Assembly: GCF_015644665.1 (NCBI RefSeq) | Contig: NZ_JADOBQ010000001.1 | Span: 1,154,224 to 1,218,223, forward strand | Length of the DNA: 64,000 nucleotides | Origin: Roseobacter sp. MH60115 | GTDB lineage: Bacteria > Pseudomonadota > Alphaproteobacteria > Rhodobacterales > Rhodobacteraceae | Direction: 5' to 3' | Part shown: positions 25,012 through 34,986 of the stretch, piece by piece | Numbering within the stretch: position 1 is the first letter of the stretch | How the letters are laid out: each line of letters starts with the position of its first letter | The notes under the pieces: generated by a model | Told to the model about the DNA's origin: nothing | What the model saw: only the letters and a program-made list of their open reading frames with translations | The model's database searches: none | Position numbers and translations under genes: made by a program

Positions 25012-28000
25012 TTGTCGTCGGATGAGGAAGGCGGCTCGGGTTCTATTACCTCCCGAGTAGCGTCAATTAAACTTACCCGGCGCGGATTTATTGGCGCCAC
25101 CGCTGCGGTTCCTTTTGCGGCGCATGCTGAATTCATCTTCGAGAATAGCGTGTTGGAACCCGAGCACGTAGATCTTAGCTTTTCCACCACGGACGGGCTG
25201 TTAAAGGTCGCGATAGAGGAAGGTCAATCGCGCGAGCGGCAGGCTTTCTGGTCGCGACTTGGGGTCAACACGGTGCGACGTGCGGCTCCTGAAGAAGACG
25301 ATGCGAATGAAAGCGCTGAGGTTGAGCAGCGGACTGGCCCTGTTTGGAGCATTGAGACGGCTCGGTTCGGGCCGGAAACAAAGGTTCGATTTCGCAATCA
25401 ACGGACACCGGAGGGGCGGCGACGCTATACGGTGACGCTGCACGACGTGTCTTACGGACGCGTATCCGGGCGGACAGTACGTTTCATCTTCGACGAGCAC
25501 CTTGAGGTCGATACCGAGGGTCGAGAGCTCTTCGAAGACATGAAACGGAACCCAGATGCCGTGGGCAGGGTGATCAAGGAGCGGCTGGAGAAGCTGACGG
25601 TTGATGCTGTGCCAATGCGGCGGGTCTACACGATCCGTGCGGCAACCGATGTCTGGTCGCTCAGGAATGCGCCGACATCGAAACGCTGGTTCGAACTGGA
25701 GCCAGCCGAGGAGTATGATGCCGAGGCGCAGATCGACGGCGCGTTGAGGCTCGACGCCTGGGTTGCGCAGGCACCCAAGCGCAGAAATGGCACGCAGACG
25801 CCCTTCGGGTTCTCGCTTCTGGTCGATGCGGGCCGGATCACTTCGACGTTGCAGCTCGTCTTCAACGGTCAGGTTGGCTACGCCGACAGGGATGCGGGGC
25901 GCAATGTCTTGTTGTCGTTCGATCAGTCCGGTACGTGGCGCGTTGCGCAGAACGGTGTCTTTCTGAACGCATTGGCGCCAGAGCTTGAGCTTTCGGATTT
26001 CATGATGCGGTGGCAGCCGGTTGGTGGAGAGCCGCTGGAGGAGGCGCCGGAACTGCCGCCGGAATCCGCGAACGGCAATCCTCCAGAAGACGATGACGAC
26101 GAACCGAAGCCTGTTCCGGATATCGATGAGCGCTCCGGCCCGACGGTGGCAACCGGGGCATTTGAGTTGGTGGCGCAGTCGCGTGTTGCGCCGGGCGATG
26201 CGCCATTGGTCTTCAAGGCCAGAGGGCTGGCACCGGGGCTGACATTGCAAATGGACCCGGACGCGAGAGGGGACAGCCAGGTGCTCTTCCGCATTTTGGA
26301 GCCGACCGAGATCAGCCCGGGAAAGGTTGCGCCGGGGCAGTTGCGCTCTGAGGCGTCGCTTCTGACCGATTGGGCCCAGATCGATATCACCGGGAATGCG
26401 AAGGCGGCCGCCGGACCGTTCGAAACCCTGCGCGGGCGATTGCTTGAGCGCGTCGATGCGCCTGCGCGCATGAACGATTTCGACTATGCGCAATGCGAGG
26501 GGAGTGTCAGTTTTGGTGGCGATTTCAAGGCGGCGGCCAACCGTCACTGGCGCATTGACAGCCCGATCGGTCCGCTCGGATTTCGCGGGCCCGCGCCGGA
26601 AGATGACGCCGAAGACGGAACGGTGGAAGATCCGTTTCGGCAACGCCATGGCGATCAGGTTCAGGCGGTGTTCTTTTGGGGACGGCAGAAGAAAGGGCCG
26701 TTTGTCCCACGTCGTCGTCCGCGAACGGACTGGATCGAGGTCAACGGTGTGCTGCGCGAGGCCGCTGTTGAACTGGAGGAGGCGGACTTCAACCGTCTGA
26801 CATTTGCGCCGACATCGCTGACGCTGCTCTACACGCCGAACGACTTGCCAGCGCCGCAGACGAGTTACATCCGGCTGGCCGCTCCGAAGGGGGCTGAAGA
26901 GATCGGACAGTTGGATCTGTCCGACGCAGCACTTGTGGCGTCACGGACGGACAATCTTCTCGGATTGACGTTCCGGTTTGGTGACATGGCGTTGTCGATG
27001 CAACGGGACCGGGCGGAGCTTGTTCGGCGAAATGCGTCGTGCCGGATCACGACGGATCGGGAACTGGACGGAAGCCACGACATACGCGACGGTCGCCCTG
27101 TGCTTGTGGTGGAGTTTCCTGGGCAGCACCTGTTTGAAGAGGCGTTCTTCCGACCGGGTCTTCAGGAACTGCCGGATGTGATCTTTGAAGGATCGACGGT
27201 CGAAGCGAAGCATCCTCAGATGATCGTGACGCCGGAGGGTGCGTCGGAGCCCGTGACCTATGTCGGTGATCGCGTGTTTCTCACTGCACTTCCGGCGGGC
27301 GCCGGCTGGCGGCTTGATCCAAACGATCGACAACAGGTTGTCGATCTTCTCCGACTTCTGGACAGCGACGACGCGAAGGTGGCGTTCCGCACCGCGTTGA
27401 ATGCCGCGAAGGTGGCGTTCGAAGAAGCGGAAGCGCAGGCGACTGATGGCAGGGCCAAAGCGGCAAAAGCAGCGGGTGCGCCCGATCCGGAGCCAGTTCC
27501 GCGCCCATTTGCGGAACTCTCCACAAGCTTTGTCGCGGGCTTGTCGAAATTGAACGATGTGCCGGCGGATCAGAGGGTTTACATCGGACCTTACGCGCTT
27601 GACCCCGACGTGATGCGCGTCGCGATGAAGGTTTGGCGGCAGACGTTCGAGGCAAAGCTCACCAAGTCGGCCGAGCGCCTCCTCGCCAGAGTCGCGCAGG
27701 CGGCAAAGGACCTGCATCGCGATGCAGGAAATCTCGGAGCAGCTTCTCTGACCGAGGAAATGAGGCGTATTGCTCGGGCCGATGCTTCCTTTGAGGGTGC
27801 GCTTGCGCTGGAACAACGGCTGGAAACGCAATTCCCGTCCTACCAACTTTTCCGGTCCGTTTATCGGGACCTGGTTTTGGACGTTGCATTGGAGGGGCTG
27901 AGCAACGCTCAGCAGCCTGCTGCCAGGGACAAGACACCCTTCGATACGTTTGCTGGAATTGCCGACGTCGCGCCGGAGTTCATCGAAGCCACCCATGCCG

Positions 28001-31000
28001 ATGTTTTTGATGGGACACCTGCGTGGATGGGACAGATTGGCCTCACCGACGCGATGATCCAGGCTGTGCGCGAACGGGCCAAGGCAGAATTCGTCGAAGC
28101 TCTGAAGGGCAAGGAGCCTCTTGACATGCCGGCGCGCGGGCGGATCGCAAATCCGTCGCGGTTGGCGTTTCGCGTACGGTGCCGTGACGGCATCTCGGTG
28201 GCGCGCAACAGGGTTGCGACGCTCGATATTCCGTCGGATGCGCGTGCCGAGGAAGTGCGGGACCGGTTACCATTTTCGCTGTCGAGCCTGACGCGGTTTT
28301 CCGACTTCGACCTTTCGGTTGTTCGCCGGGCTCAGGCCGTCTATCGCCCCAGCGAGACAGGGCGGATCGACGTTGCCTCGCGCCGCCGCCTCGATCTCTC
28401 GCAGGGCGCTCGGCTCGATCTCCTCAACTTCACTTCGGGTCCCTTCGTGACGTCGGGCACACGTCTTGGCGAGATCGCCAGATCGCTGACCGATGCTCCA
28501 CATCTGCGGGAAACGGCCATCGAGATCCCCGCACGCCTCACGCTTTCGCCCGATCAGAACGCTGTTGTCGTGGTCAACTCCGGTGAAGTTCCCGATGGTA
28601 TCTATTGCAAGCCGGAGAAGCACGACGAGGACGACAAGAACAACGGTTGTCACGGGATACCGTTGTTCGAAAAGAAGCCCTATGTGCCGCTCTGGTCAGC
28701 CGAGTTTCTGACGGGCGACGTCGACCCCAACCTTCGGGCCATTCATTCTCCCGACCTGCGTCCGGACGTTTTCACGGCGCGTGCCCAAAGGAAGCTGTTT
28801 CCGGCATTCGATGCGACGGCGAAGAACCCGCCGTATCCGGCAGAGGCCGCCCGAAAACGGTTCCCCGGCGCAAGCGCGCCGCCACGTGGGCCGATTGCGC
28901 CTTGGCACATCGGCGAGCACCAAACCCAAACCCGTGCAATGGGTGTGCAGGACGTCAAAGATCCGCTTCCGACACAACCCGCGTTGTCGCGGCTCTTTGC
29001 CTATCTTGCCGGAGAGAAGGAGCGCCGCGATGGAATTGATGCACGCGACATGAAGTTTCGTGCCGCCATCGATGCCTATGCGCGGCATGAGTTGGTTCTG
29101 TTGAGTTCGGGCTGGGGTCTTCCAGTTCTCGGGCGACGCAAGCCTAACGGTCAGCTTGTCGCCGACTCCGGTCAATCCGAGCCGGAACTCCGCTACCGTC
29201 TGGCGGACGTCGAAGAGGGTAGCGCACTCTATGAGCCTCGGACACTTCAGACGATTGAACTGTCTCTGACTCCCATTGGCGGAACGCTCCGCCATGCCAG
29301 CAGCTTCGAACCCTTTGCGGCCGCTTTCGACAGCCATGGCGATGCGCTTTTCGACGCTGTGTCAGTGGAAAGCTGGCAGCAATGGACGAACCTCGGGCGA
29401 GATGTGCATTGCGAGATTGTCTACAAGGGGTTCCTCTGGCCGATTGGTCAGCGGGCGTCGCTGGTTCAGGTCACGGAGCGCGAGTTCTTCATCGACCCGG
29501 CGACGGGTGCTATCCGGGCGGCGCTGCGTCAGCGATTGTTCATTCGCGTCGGCAAGGCGGAAAAGCTGTTCCCGGCGCTGAAGCAGCCCGCGCAAGGGCG
29601 GCGGTTCCCGGTTGAACGGCTGAAAAACCTCACGACGCAAACACCGGACATCGTTGATCCGTCTGATGACGAACTCAGGCAGACTCAGGAGGCCTTGGCT
29701 CTTCCGGGCGGGCGCGTTCAGTTGGGGCAGGCCGCAAAGGGGTTGGTCTTCTGGCCGCGAACGGCAAAGTTGCCCGACGCCAACGTGCGCTTCGAGTTGG
29801 ACCTCGATGGCACGGTTTCGGACATGCCGCTGCTGTTTGTCGACAACGTTGCAGCGAACGATCCGGGGACGTTGAGCGACCTCGCGGCGTATTACAATGC
29901 TTTGCCGACGCCGGATCCTTTGACCGTGACGCAAGGGCAGAGAGAGTTCGATCCGGTATTGCACGTGCGAACCCTCGACATGGGCGGCGGCAAACGGCGG
30001 TATGCAGCTGAGAAGGAAGCGGGGAGCGCGAGCGCCGAAACCCAGCTTTGGACGCTGTGTGCGACCGGGTTGTCGAGCACGAGATCGCAACCTGAAGATA
30101 CCGCGAGAAAGCTCACCTGGAAGCGGCAGGAAACGGTTTTCCGGAGCGACCCGGTGTTGCAGGGAGCGGATCAGCCGCCGTTTTATCCGGCCGTCGAGTG
30201 TTGCCGCATCCGGGTTCGGCAAGCGGAACGGTTGATCGGTCGACCGCTGTCGGGCGCGCGGGGTGGGCAGGTGATCGATGCGCGTTTCCTGCGAGCGATG
30301 CCGGATGCACATTACGTCGAGTACGGCCTTCCGGCGACGACGGGTGGCGATGGTTCGGTGGAGTATGCCATCGAGGGCAACGTAGCCGAGACGTACCTCG
30401 CGATGATCGATCAGCTTCAGTTGACGATGGGCGACAAAGGCGACAACGCCGGCGGTGTCTATCGGCCGTCGGGCCGCGTTGTCGGGTTGTCGCGCAGTCG
30501 CGGTGTGCTGACGTGGAGCGACCGGTTGAATGCGAACGGAGCGTTGGCTTGCGACCGGCTGTTGTCGGTCGCCGGAGCGTTCGAGATTGGCGAGGCTCCA
30601 AAGGCCGTTGCGAGCAACGGTGCGGGCAGCGAAGTGGAGAACCTGCCGTCGCTCTGTTCGGAAGCGCCGCCAGTTGTGATTGATCCGAACATTCAGCAAA
30701 CCATTGAAAAGGCAAAGAAACTCTATAGCGATATTGTGGATGGCAACGCCAAAATCCTTGGCCTTGTCAGCATCAAGCAGTTGTTTGAGTTCATTCAGAA
30801 GCTTGATCCGCCGTCGACGGGAATGCCCGAGTTGGCGGAGCAGGCGAAGTATGGTGCGAAAGAAGTTCAATCGGCCATTGGTCAGGTGGACAACGCGGTC
30901 GGTGACGCGTTGTCGGCGCTCGATGAGACCGTCGATCTGGTGCGTACGACGGTCATTGTGCCACTTGCGGAGGCTATTCACGACATCCGCGAGGGCTGGG

Positions 31001-34000
31001 ACGAACTGGACCGTGATATCGAGCGGTTTGCCAAAAAAGTCCCGGCAAGGCTGCTCGGAAACATTTCGTTTGCCAAGATTTTCCCCGATCTGCACTGCAC
31101 GCTCGTGGCCTTCGACGCGGCATTGGCCCGCGCTATCGGCGCGGCAGATGCCATCGCGTTCACGCTTGCCGTCAGCGAAGTCTTCGCGGCAGGCCGCCGT
31201 TTTCTCGACGCCCTGTTCCGCGCGGCCTCGGACCCGGGTCGCCGAATAGAGGCGGGCTTGCGCGGCGGGATCGAAGGGATCCTGGAACTTATCAACGTTC
31301 TGGAGGAGCGGCGCGCGGAATTGGTCCTGGAGCTTGCAAGCCAGTACCTCGAAGAAGATGCGAAACTGATCAAGACCTTTGCCGACATCGCGCTCTATTT
31401 TTCAGGTCAATCCGACACGCTGCCCTTTGAAGTCAAAGGGTTCGCCGACAAGATCGTCACAGCGCTCATTCCCGAAGATGGCGGTCCGGCGTTTCTTCCA
31501 ATTTTTGCGGTTCCACCAGTGCCGAATGCGAGTCTTTCGCAGACGTGGAACAGGCTTCAACCCACAGCAGATGAGGTCCGTGACCTACTGCGCCTGATGA
31601 TCATTCTTCAGATCACAACGCGCGGTGGTTTGTCGCTTGAGGACCTGCTGGAACAGACGCGGTCAGAGTTTACAAGCCGTTTAGAAGGTCGTGCGCAACG
31701 CATTCTTGAGGGTATTCTCAACTGGCGAACTGACAGCATCACGCTCGCCGAGCAGATCAAGACCATTGCGCTTGAGCGCCTTGAGGAGGTTGAGGGTGAA
31801 GTCGCCGCTTTGGCGGACTCGGATGCCAAGAAAGCCGCGCAAGCAGCTTTGGCCGAGTATCGAACGCTGCTGGAAAGCTTCGAAAATGTCTCGCAAGCGG
31901 ACGTAAAGGCGGCGCTCAAGAGGTGGATCAAGACCGGCTTCAGCGACGAATGGAACCTCTTCAGGGACACAGAGCGCCATGTGCGCGAAGCGGTTGCCGG
32001 GATTCAGGCCGGAGACTTCGAACTGGCGTTCAACGCAATCGTCCGGCTGGCGGAGTTGCACTTCGGACCGATGACCGGGTTCGAGACGCTTTGCAAGCAG
32101 ACGCTTGAGCCGTTCCAGGAGGTCGCGACTGCGATCTACCCGGGGAGAAATGGTATCCACGCGCAGATCGCCGAGAAGCTTGGCGGCTTCAACAGCGCTG
32201 TCACGGGGCTCAAAGCGCAGGTCGACGGCGCTCGCTCCGAGATTGCTTCGGCTCGAAGCCAGCTTGATGCGGTAGCGCCGGAAGTCGAAGCACTGGGTGC
32301 GGAAGCCCAGCAACTGCTGCAACAGGCGAGAAGAGTGATTAATGTGCAGTTGCAGCATGTTACAGCCGCACAAGGCGAACTCGCCGCTGTTGCCGGCGCG
32401 ATAGAAGCCACTGTTGCCGATGTTGCGGCTGACAGGGCACGGATGGTGCGGTTTGCCGAGAAGTTTGAACTGCTTGCAAACTTCGAATGCAATCTGGACA
32501 GCTTCGGCAAGCTTGGCGATCTCGACGGTATTCACCGTGATTTCCGCCAGATGATCGTTGAGCGGCGCGCGCTCATGCAGCGGGTCGTTGAGCGGGCTGC
32601 TGCTATCGCCACGTCTGTTGAGAAGCTGGTGAACAATCCGGCCGTGCAGTTGGCCGCGGGTGGGGGCGTAGCGGCATTGGCTGCGAGTGAACTCGCGAGG
32701 GTCATGAGCCTTGGCGACTTCACTGAAGAACTCGAAACTTCAGCACAGGCCCTGGTGACAAACCTGAACAACCGGCAAGCGGCATTGCAGGAGCGTGCCA
32801 ATGCCTATGTGGATCAGGCCGTTGCGCTGTTGCTGACTCACACTGAGGAACTAAGGAAACTTCTCGAGAGCGCCAAGACGATGCTTCGCCGCGCGGCGGG
32901 GCAGGCGAAGCCCGCTCTTGTGACGCAACTGGAAGCTCTCCTTGGCACAAGCATCAAGGAAGTAACCGAAGACATCCTTGAGGTGCTCGACGAGTATACC
33001 GACTGGCTTGCCAAGGTGCGTGTCGAACTGGAGAAGGTGCAATCTGCGGCGCCTAACGCTAGGGCAGAGGCGCTTGCAAAAGCGGAATTCGCGCCTCCGG
33101 ACAAACCAAATATCAACCTGCTGAGGTTTCTGCAAAGCCCACCCGATCCAGGCATCGCCAAGTTCGACGTGGTCAACGAGATCGAAAGACGTCTGGTCGA
33201 GGCGCTTGAGGGACTTGCCGATCAGGGCGCAGTTCTGTTTACCGAGGTCAGCAGTCAGGTGGTTGATTTTGCCAACGATGCGATTGCCAAGGTTCTGAAT
33301 GCGAAGCTTGGAATCCAGTTCCCTTCCCTCGATTTCGACTTCCCGCCTCCGGCCAACGGCGAGGAAGTACAGCCAAAGTTCGCTGGGAAGAACGGCCCAG
33401 AAAGCCTGTTAGAGGTCTACCAACAGTTCTGCGACTTCAGAAACGGAATTGCCGGTCTCGAAGCGGTTCAGGCTTTTGGCGTGAGCGACGTACTATTTGT
33501 CGAACCCGATGGACGTCCAGAAGTGCCTGGCAGATACATGCCTGCCAGGGGCGGAAATCTGGAAGGTACCAACGACCGCCTGGCAGGCGACGTCGCCTGG
33601 CTGGAACAGTTGGCGACAGAAGGCGGGATCAAACTCACCACCAACAAATCCGACGACGTCTACACCTTCCTTCAGGCGTTTCTCAACGAGTGGCGTGTTC
33701 TTCGTCCGACGCCGGTCGAGATCGGCAGCAACATCGAGGACATCGTCACTGAGTTCCTCAAGGGCGATCTGTTTGCGGCGATTGATTTTACCGATCTGCG
33801 GGATCAGGTGGAGGATTACATCCTGAGCCTTGTGCCGACGCAGATCGACATGAGCTACGGCTACGGTGTCGAGTTGGGCGACAAGGTGCGGCAGGCGACG
33901 GCGGGCATTTTTGCGCCGGGGTCCGGGTCGAAACTGACCATCGAGGCGGGGATCAAGATTGATCTCGGGTTCGACAAGGCGGCGGTTCATGCGAAGACGG

Positions 34001-34986
34001 TCGGTCGGCTCGACGCCTTTGACGTGAAGCTGGTGGGCGACGCCTTTGACGCGCTGACGCTTAAGTTCAACGGCGCGACCTTCACCGCCGAAACCGGCAA
34101 GAAGATGCAGTTCGAGATTTCGTATTCGGATTACGAGATCGGGCCGATGCTGGAGTTTGTCCAACAGTTCCAGAGCTTCCTCACCCCGAAAGGCAACTCG
34201 GGTTTCTATCTGGAGCCGCAGTTTTCACCGCTCGGCGTCGAGGCGGGCTATATTCTCAACCTGGGCGATTTCTCGGTCGGGGCGATGGCGATTTCGAACG
34301 TCGGACTTGCGACGGCCGCGATCCTGCCGTTCGAAGACAAGGATGCGCGGTTCAAAGCGTCACTTTCGACGAGATTAAGCCCATTTACAATAACTTACAC
34401 GCCATATGGGGGCAGCGGATTCTTCGGCATAGAGGCCAATGCCAACGGCATTTTGGGCTTCGAGGCGAGCTTCGAGTTCGGTGGCTCCGCCGTCTTCGCG
34501 TTTGGGCCACTGACGGGGCAAGGGCGGTTGATGGCGGGGTTCTATATTCGCCAATCGATTACCGACAACGGACAGAAGCTCACCGAACTCAGTGCCACGT
34601 TCTTCGTTGGGGGAACGGCTCAGATTTGGGTGTTCTCGTTTGCGGCGTCTCTCTCCGTTCGGCTTGGAATGGTCAACGGCGACATGAGTGGCGAGGCCAT
34701 TTTCTCGTTCTCGTTCTCGATGGGACTCGCGGATTTCGAGTACTCGGTCGTGTTGTTCAAGAAGGAGGCGAAAGGTTTCAGCGGTCAGCAGCAAGCCAGC
34801 CTTCGTAACATGCCATTCGGTCAGAGCGGCATTCGCTTTGCCGAACTCGGTCTGAGTGCCGAGGGGCTGGAGCAGCTCGACGACAATGTGCCGCGCATTG
34901 ATACCCGCACCGCATGTCAGGCGCGGAACTGGCGCAGGTATGCAGATTATTTCACCGACGACGTTGCCGAGGACCTGTTTGAATGA
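25012..34986 (+). CDS. Giant Tat-exported protein of unknown function (3324 aa)
   Basis: Starts at TTG behind an agggggggaa site. Residues 20-39 are a twin-arginine signal (TRRGFIG with Arg23-Arg24, hydrophobic stretch, AHA cleavage site). From there to about 1880 it is mixed alpha/beta with acidic linkers such as PEDDDDEPKPVPD near 360. About 1890-2830 is strongly helical, rich in Ala/Glu/Leu heptad-like repeats. From about 2946 to 3265 it has alternating polar/hydrophobic beta strands rich in Gly and Phe, resembling a barrel or beta-sandwich. I recognise no family. It overlaps the next gene (ATGA), heads a 29-kb co-directional cluster, and is probably a secreted structural or lipid-contacting protein. 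Confidence 0.85.
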   Translation: MSSDEEGGSGSITSRVASIKLTRRGFIGATAAVPFAAHAEFIFENSVLEPEHVDLSFSTTDGLLKVAIEEGQSRERQAFWSRLGVNTVRRAAPEEDDANESAEVEQRTGPVWSIETARFGPETKVRFRNQRTPEGRRRYTVTLHDVSYGRVSGRTVRFIFDEHLEVDTEGRELFEDMKRNPDAVGRVIKERLEKLTVDAVPMRRVYTIRAATDVWSLRNAPTSKRWFELEPAEEYDAEAQIDGALRLDAWVAQAPKRRNGTQTPFGFSLLVDAGRITSTLQLVFNGQVGYADRDAGRNVLLSFDQSGTWRVAQNGVFLNALAPELELSDFMMRWQPVGGEPLEEAPELPPESANGNPPEDDDDEPKPVPDIDERSGPTVATGAFELVAQSRVAPGDAPLVFKARGLAPGLTLQMDPDARGDSQVLFRILEPTEISPGKVAPGQLRSEASLLTDWAQIDITGNAKAAAGPFETLRGRLLERVDAPARMNDFDYAQCEGSVSFGGDFKAAANRHWRIDSPIGPLGFRGPAPEDDAEDGTVEDPFRQRHGDQVQAVFFWGRQKKGPFVPRRRPRTDWIEVNGVLREAAVELEEADFNRLTFAPTSLTLLYTPNDLPAPQTSYIRLAAPKGAEEIGQLDLSDAALVASRTDNLLGLTFRFGDMALSMQRDRAELVRRNASCRITTDRELDGSHDIRDGRPVLVVEFPGQHLFEEAFFRPGLQELPDVIFEGSTVEAKHPQMIVTPEGASEPVTYVGDRVFLTALPAGAGWRLDPNDRQQVVDLLRLLDSDDAKVAFRTALNAAKVAFEEAEAQATDGRAKAAKAAGAPDPEPVPRPFAELSTSFVAGLSKLNDVPADQRVYIGPYALDPDVMRVAMKVWRQTFEAKLTKSAERLLARVAQAAKDLHRDAGNLGAASLTEEMRRIARADASFEGALALEQRLETQFPSYQLFRSVYRDLVLDVALEGLSNAQQPAARDKTPFDTFAGIADVAPEFIEATHADVFDGTPAWMGQIGLTDAMIQAVRERAKAEFVEALKGKEPLDMPARGRIANPSRLAFRVRCRDGISVARNRVATLDIPSDARAEEVRDRLPFSLSSLTRFSDFDLSVVRRAQAVYRPSETGRIDVASRRRLDLSQGARLDLLNFTSGPFVTSGTRLGEIARSLTDAPHLRETAIEIPARLTLSPDQNAVVVVNSGEVPDGIYCKPEKHDEDDKNNGCHGIPLFEKKPYVPLWSAEFLTGDVDPNLRAIHSPDLRPDVFTARAQRKLFPAFDATAKNPPYPAEAARKRFPGASAPPRGPIAPWHIGEHQTQTRAMGVQDVKDPLPTQPALSRLFAYLAGEKERRDGIDARDMKFRAAIDAYARHELVLLSSGWGLPVLGRRKPNGQLVADSGQSEPELRYRLADVEEGSALYEPRTLQTIELSLTPIGGTLRHASSFEPFAAAFDSHGDALFDAVSVESWQQWTNLGRDVHCEIVYKGFLWPIGQRASLVQVTEREFFIDPATGAIRAALRQRLFIRVGKAEKLFPALKQPAQGRRFPVERLKNLTTQTPDIVDPSDDELRQTQEALALPGGRVQLGQAAKGLVFWPRTAKLPDANVRFELDLDGTVSDMPLLFVDNVAANDPGTLSDLAAYYNALPTPDPLTVTQGQREFDPVLHVRTLDMGGGKRRYAAEKEAGSASAETQLWTLCATGLSSTRSQPEDTARKLTWKRQETVFRSDPVLQGADQPPFYPAVECCRIRVRQAERLIGRPLSGARGGQVIDARFLRAMPDAHYVEYGLPATTGGDGSVEYAIEGNVAETYLAMIDQLQLTMGDKGDNAGGVYRPSGRVVGLSRSRGVLTWSDRLNANGALACDRLLSVAGAFEIGEAPKAVASNGAGSEVENLPSLCSEAPPVVIDPNIQQTIEKAKKLYSDIVDGNAKILGLVSIKQLFEFIQKLDPPSTGMPELAEQAKYGAKEVQSAIGQVDNAVGDALSALDETVDLVRTTVIVPLAEAIHDIREGWDELDRDIERFAKKVPARLLGNISFAKIFPDLHCTLVAFDAALARAIGAADAIAFTLAVSEVFAAGRRFLDALFRAASDPGRRIEAGLRGGIEGILELINVLEERRAELVLELASQYLEEDAKLIKTFADIALYFSGQSDTLPFEVKGFADKIVTALIPEDGGPAFLPIFAVPPVPNASLSQTWNRLQPTADEVRDLLRLMIILQITTRGGLSLEDLLEQTRSEFTSRLEGRAQRILEGILNWRTDSITLAEQIKTIALERLEEVEGEVAALADSDAKKAAQAALAEYRTLLESFENVSQADVKAALKRWIKTGFSDEWNLFRDTERHVREAVAGIQAGDFELAFNAIVRLAELHFGPMTGFETLCKQTLEPFQEVATAIYPGRNGIHAQIAEKLGGFNSAVTGLKAQVDGARSEIASARSQLDAVAPEVEALGAEAQQLLQQARRVINVQLQHVTAAQGELAAVAGAIEATVADVAADRARMVRFAEKFELLANFECNLDSFGKLGDLDGIHRDFRQMIVERRALMQRVVERAAAIATSVEKLVNNPAVQLAAGGGVAALAASELARVMSLGDFTEELETSAQALVTNLNNRQAALQERANAYVDQAVALLLTHTEELRKLLESAKTMLRRAAGQAKPALVTQLEALLGTSIKEVTEDILEVLDEYTDWLAKVRVELEKVQSAAPNARAEALAKAEFAPPDKPNINLLRFLQSPPDPGIAKFDVVNEIERRLVEALEGLADQGAVLFTEVSSQVVDFANDAIAKVLNAKLGIQFPSLDFDFPPPANGEEVQPKFAGKNGPESLLEVYQQFCDFRNGIAGLEAVQAFGVSDVLFVEPDGRPEVPGRYMPARGGNLEGTNDRLAGDVAWLEQLATEGGIKLTTNKSDDVYTFLQAFLNEWRVLRPTPVEIGSNIEDIVTEFLKGDLFAAIDFTDLRDQVEDYILSLVPTQIDMSYGYGVELGDKVRQATAGIFAPGSGSKLTIEAGIKIDLGFDKAAVHAKTVGRLDAFDVKLVGDAFDALTLKFNGATFTAETGKKMQFEISYSDYEIGPMLEFVQQFQSFLTPKGNSGFYLEPQFSPLGVEAGYILNLGDFSVGAMAISNVGLATAAILPFEDKDARFKASLSTRLSPFTITYTPYGGSGFFGIEANANGILGFEASFEFGGSAVFAFGPLTGQGRLMAGFYIRQSITDNGQKLTELSATFFVGGTAQIWVFSFAASLSVRLGMVNGDMSGEAIFSFSFSMGLADFEYSVVLFKKEAKGFSGQQQASLRNMPFGQSGIRFAELGLSAEGLEQLDDNVPRIDTRTACQARNWRRYADYFTDDVAEDLFE

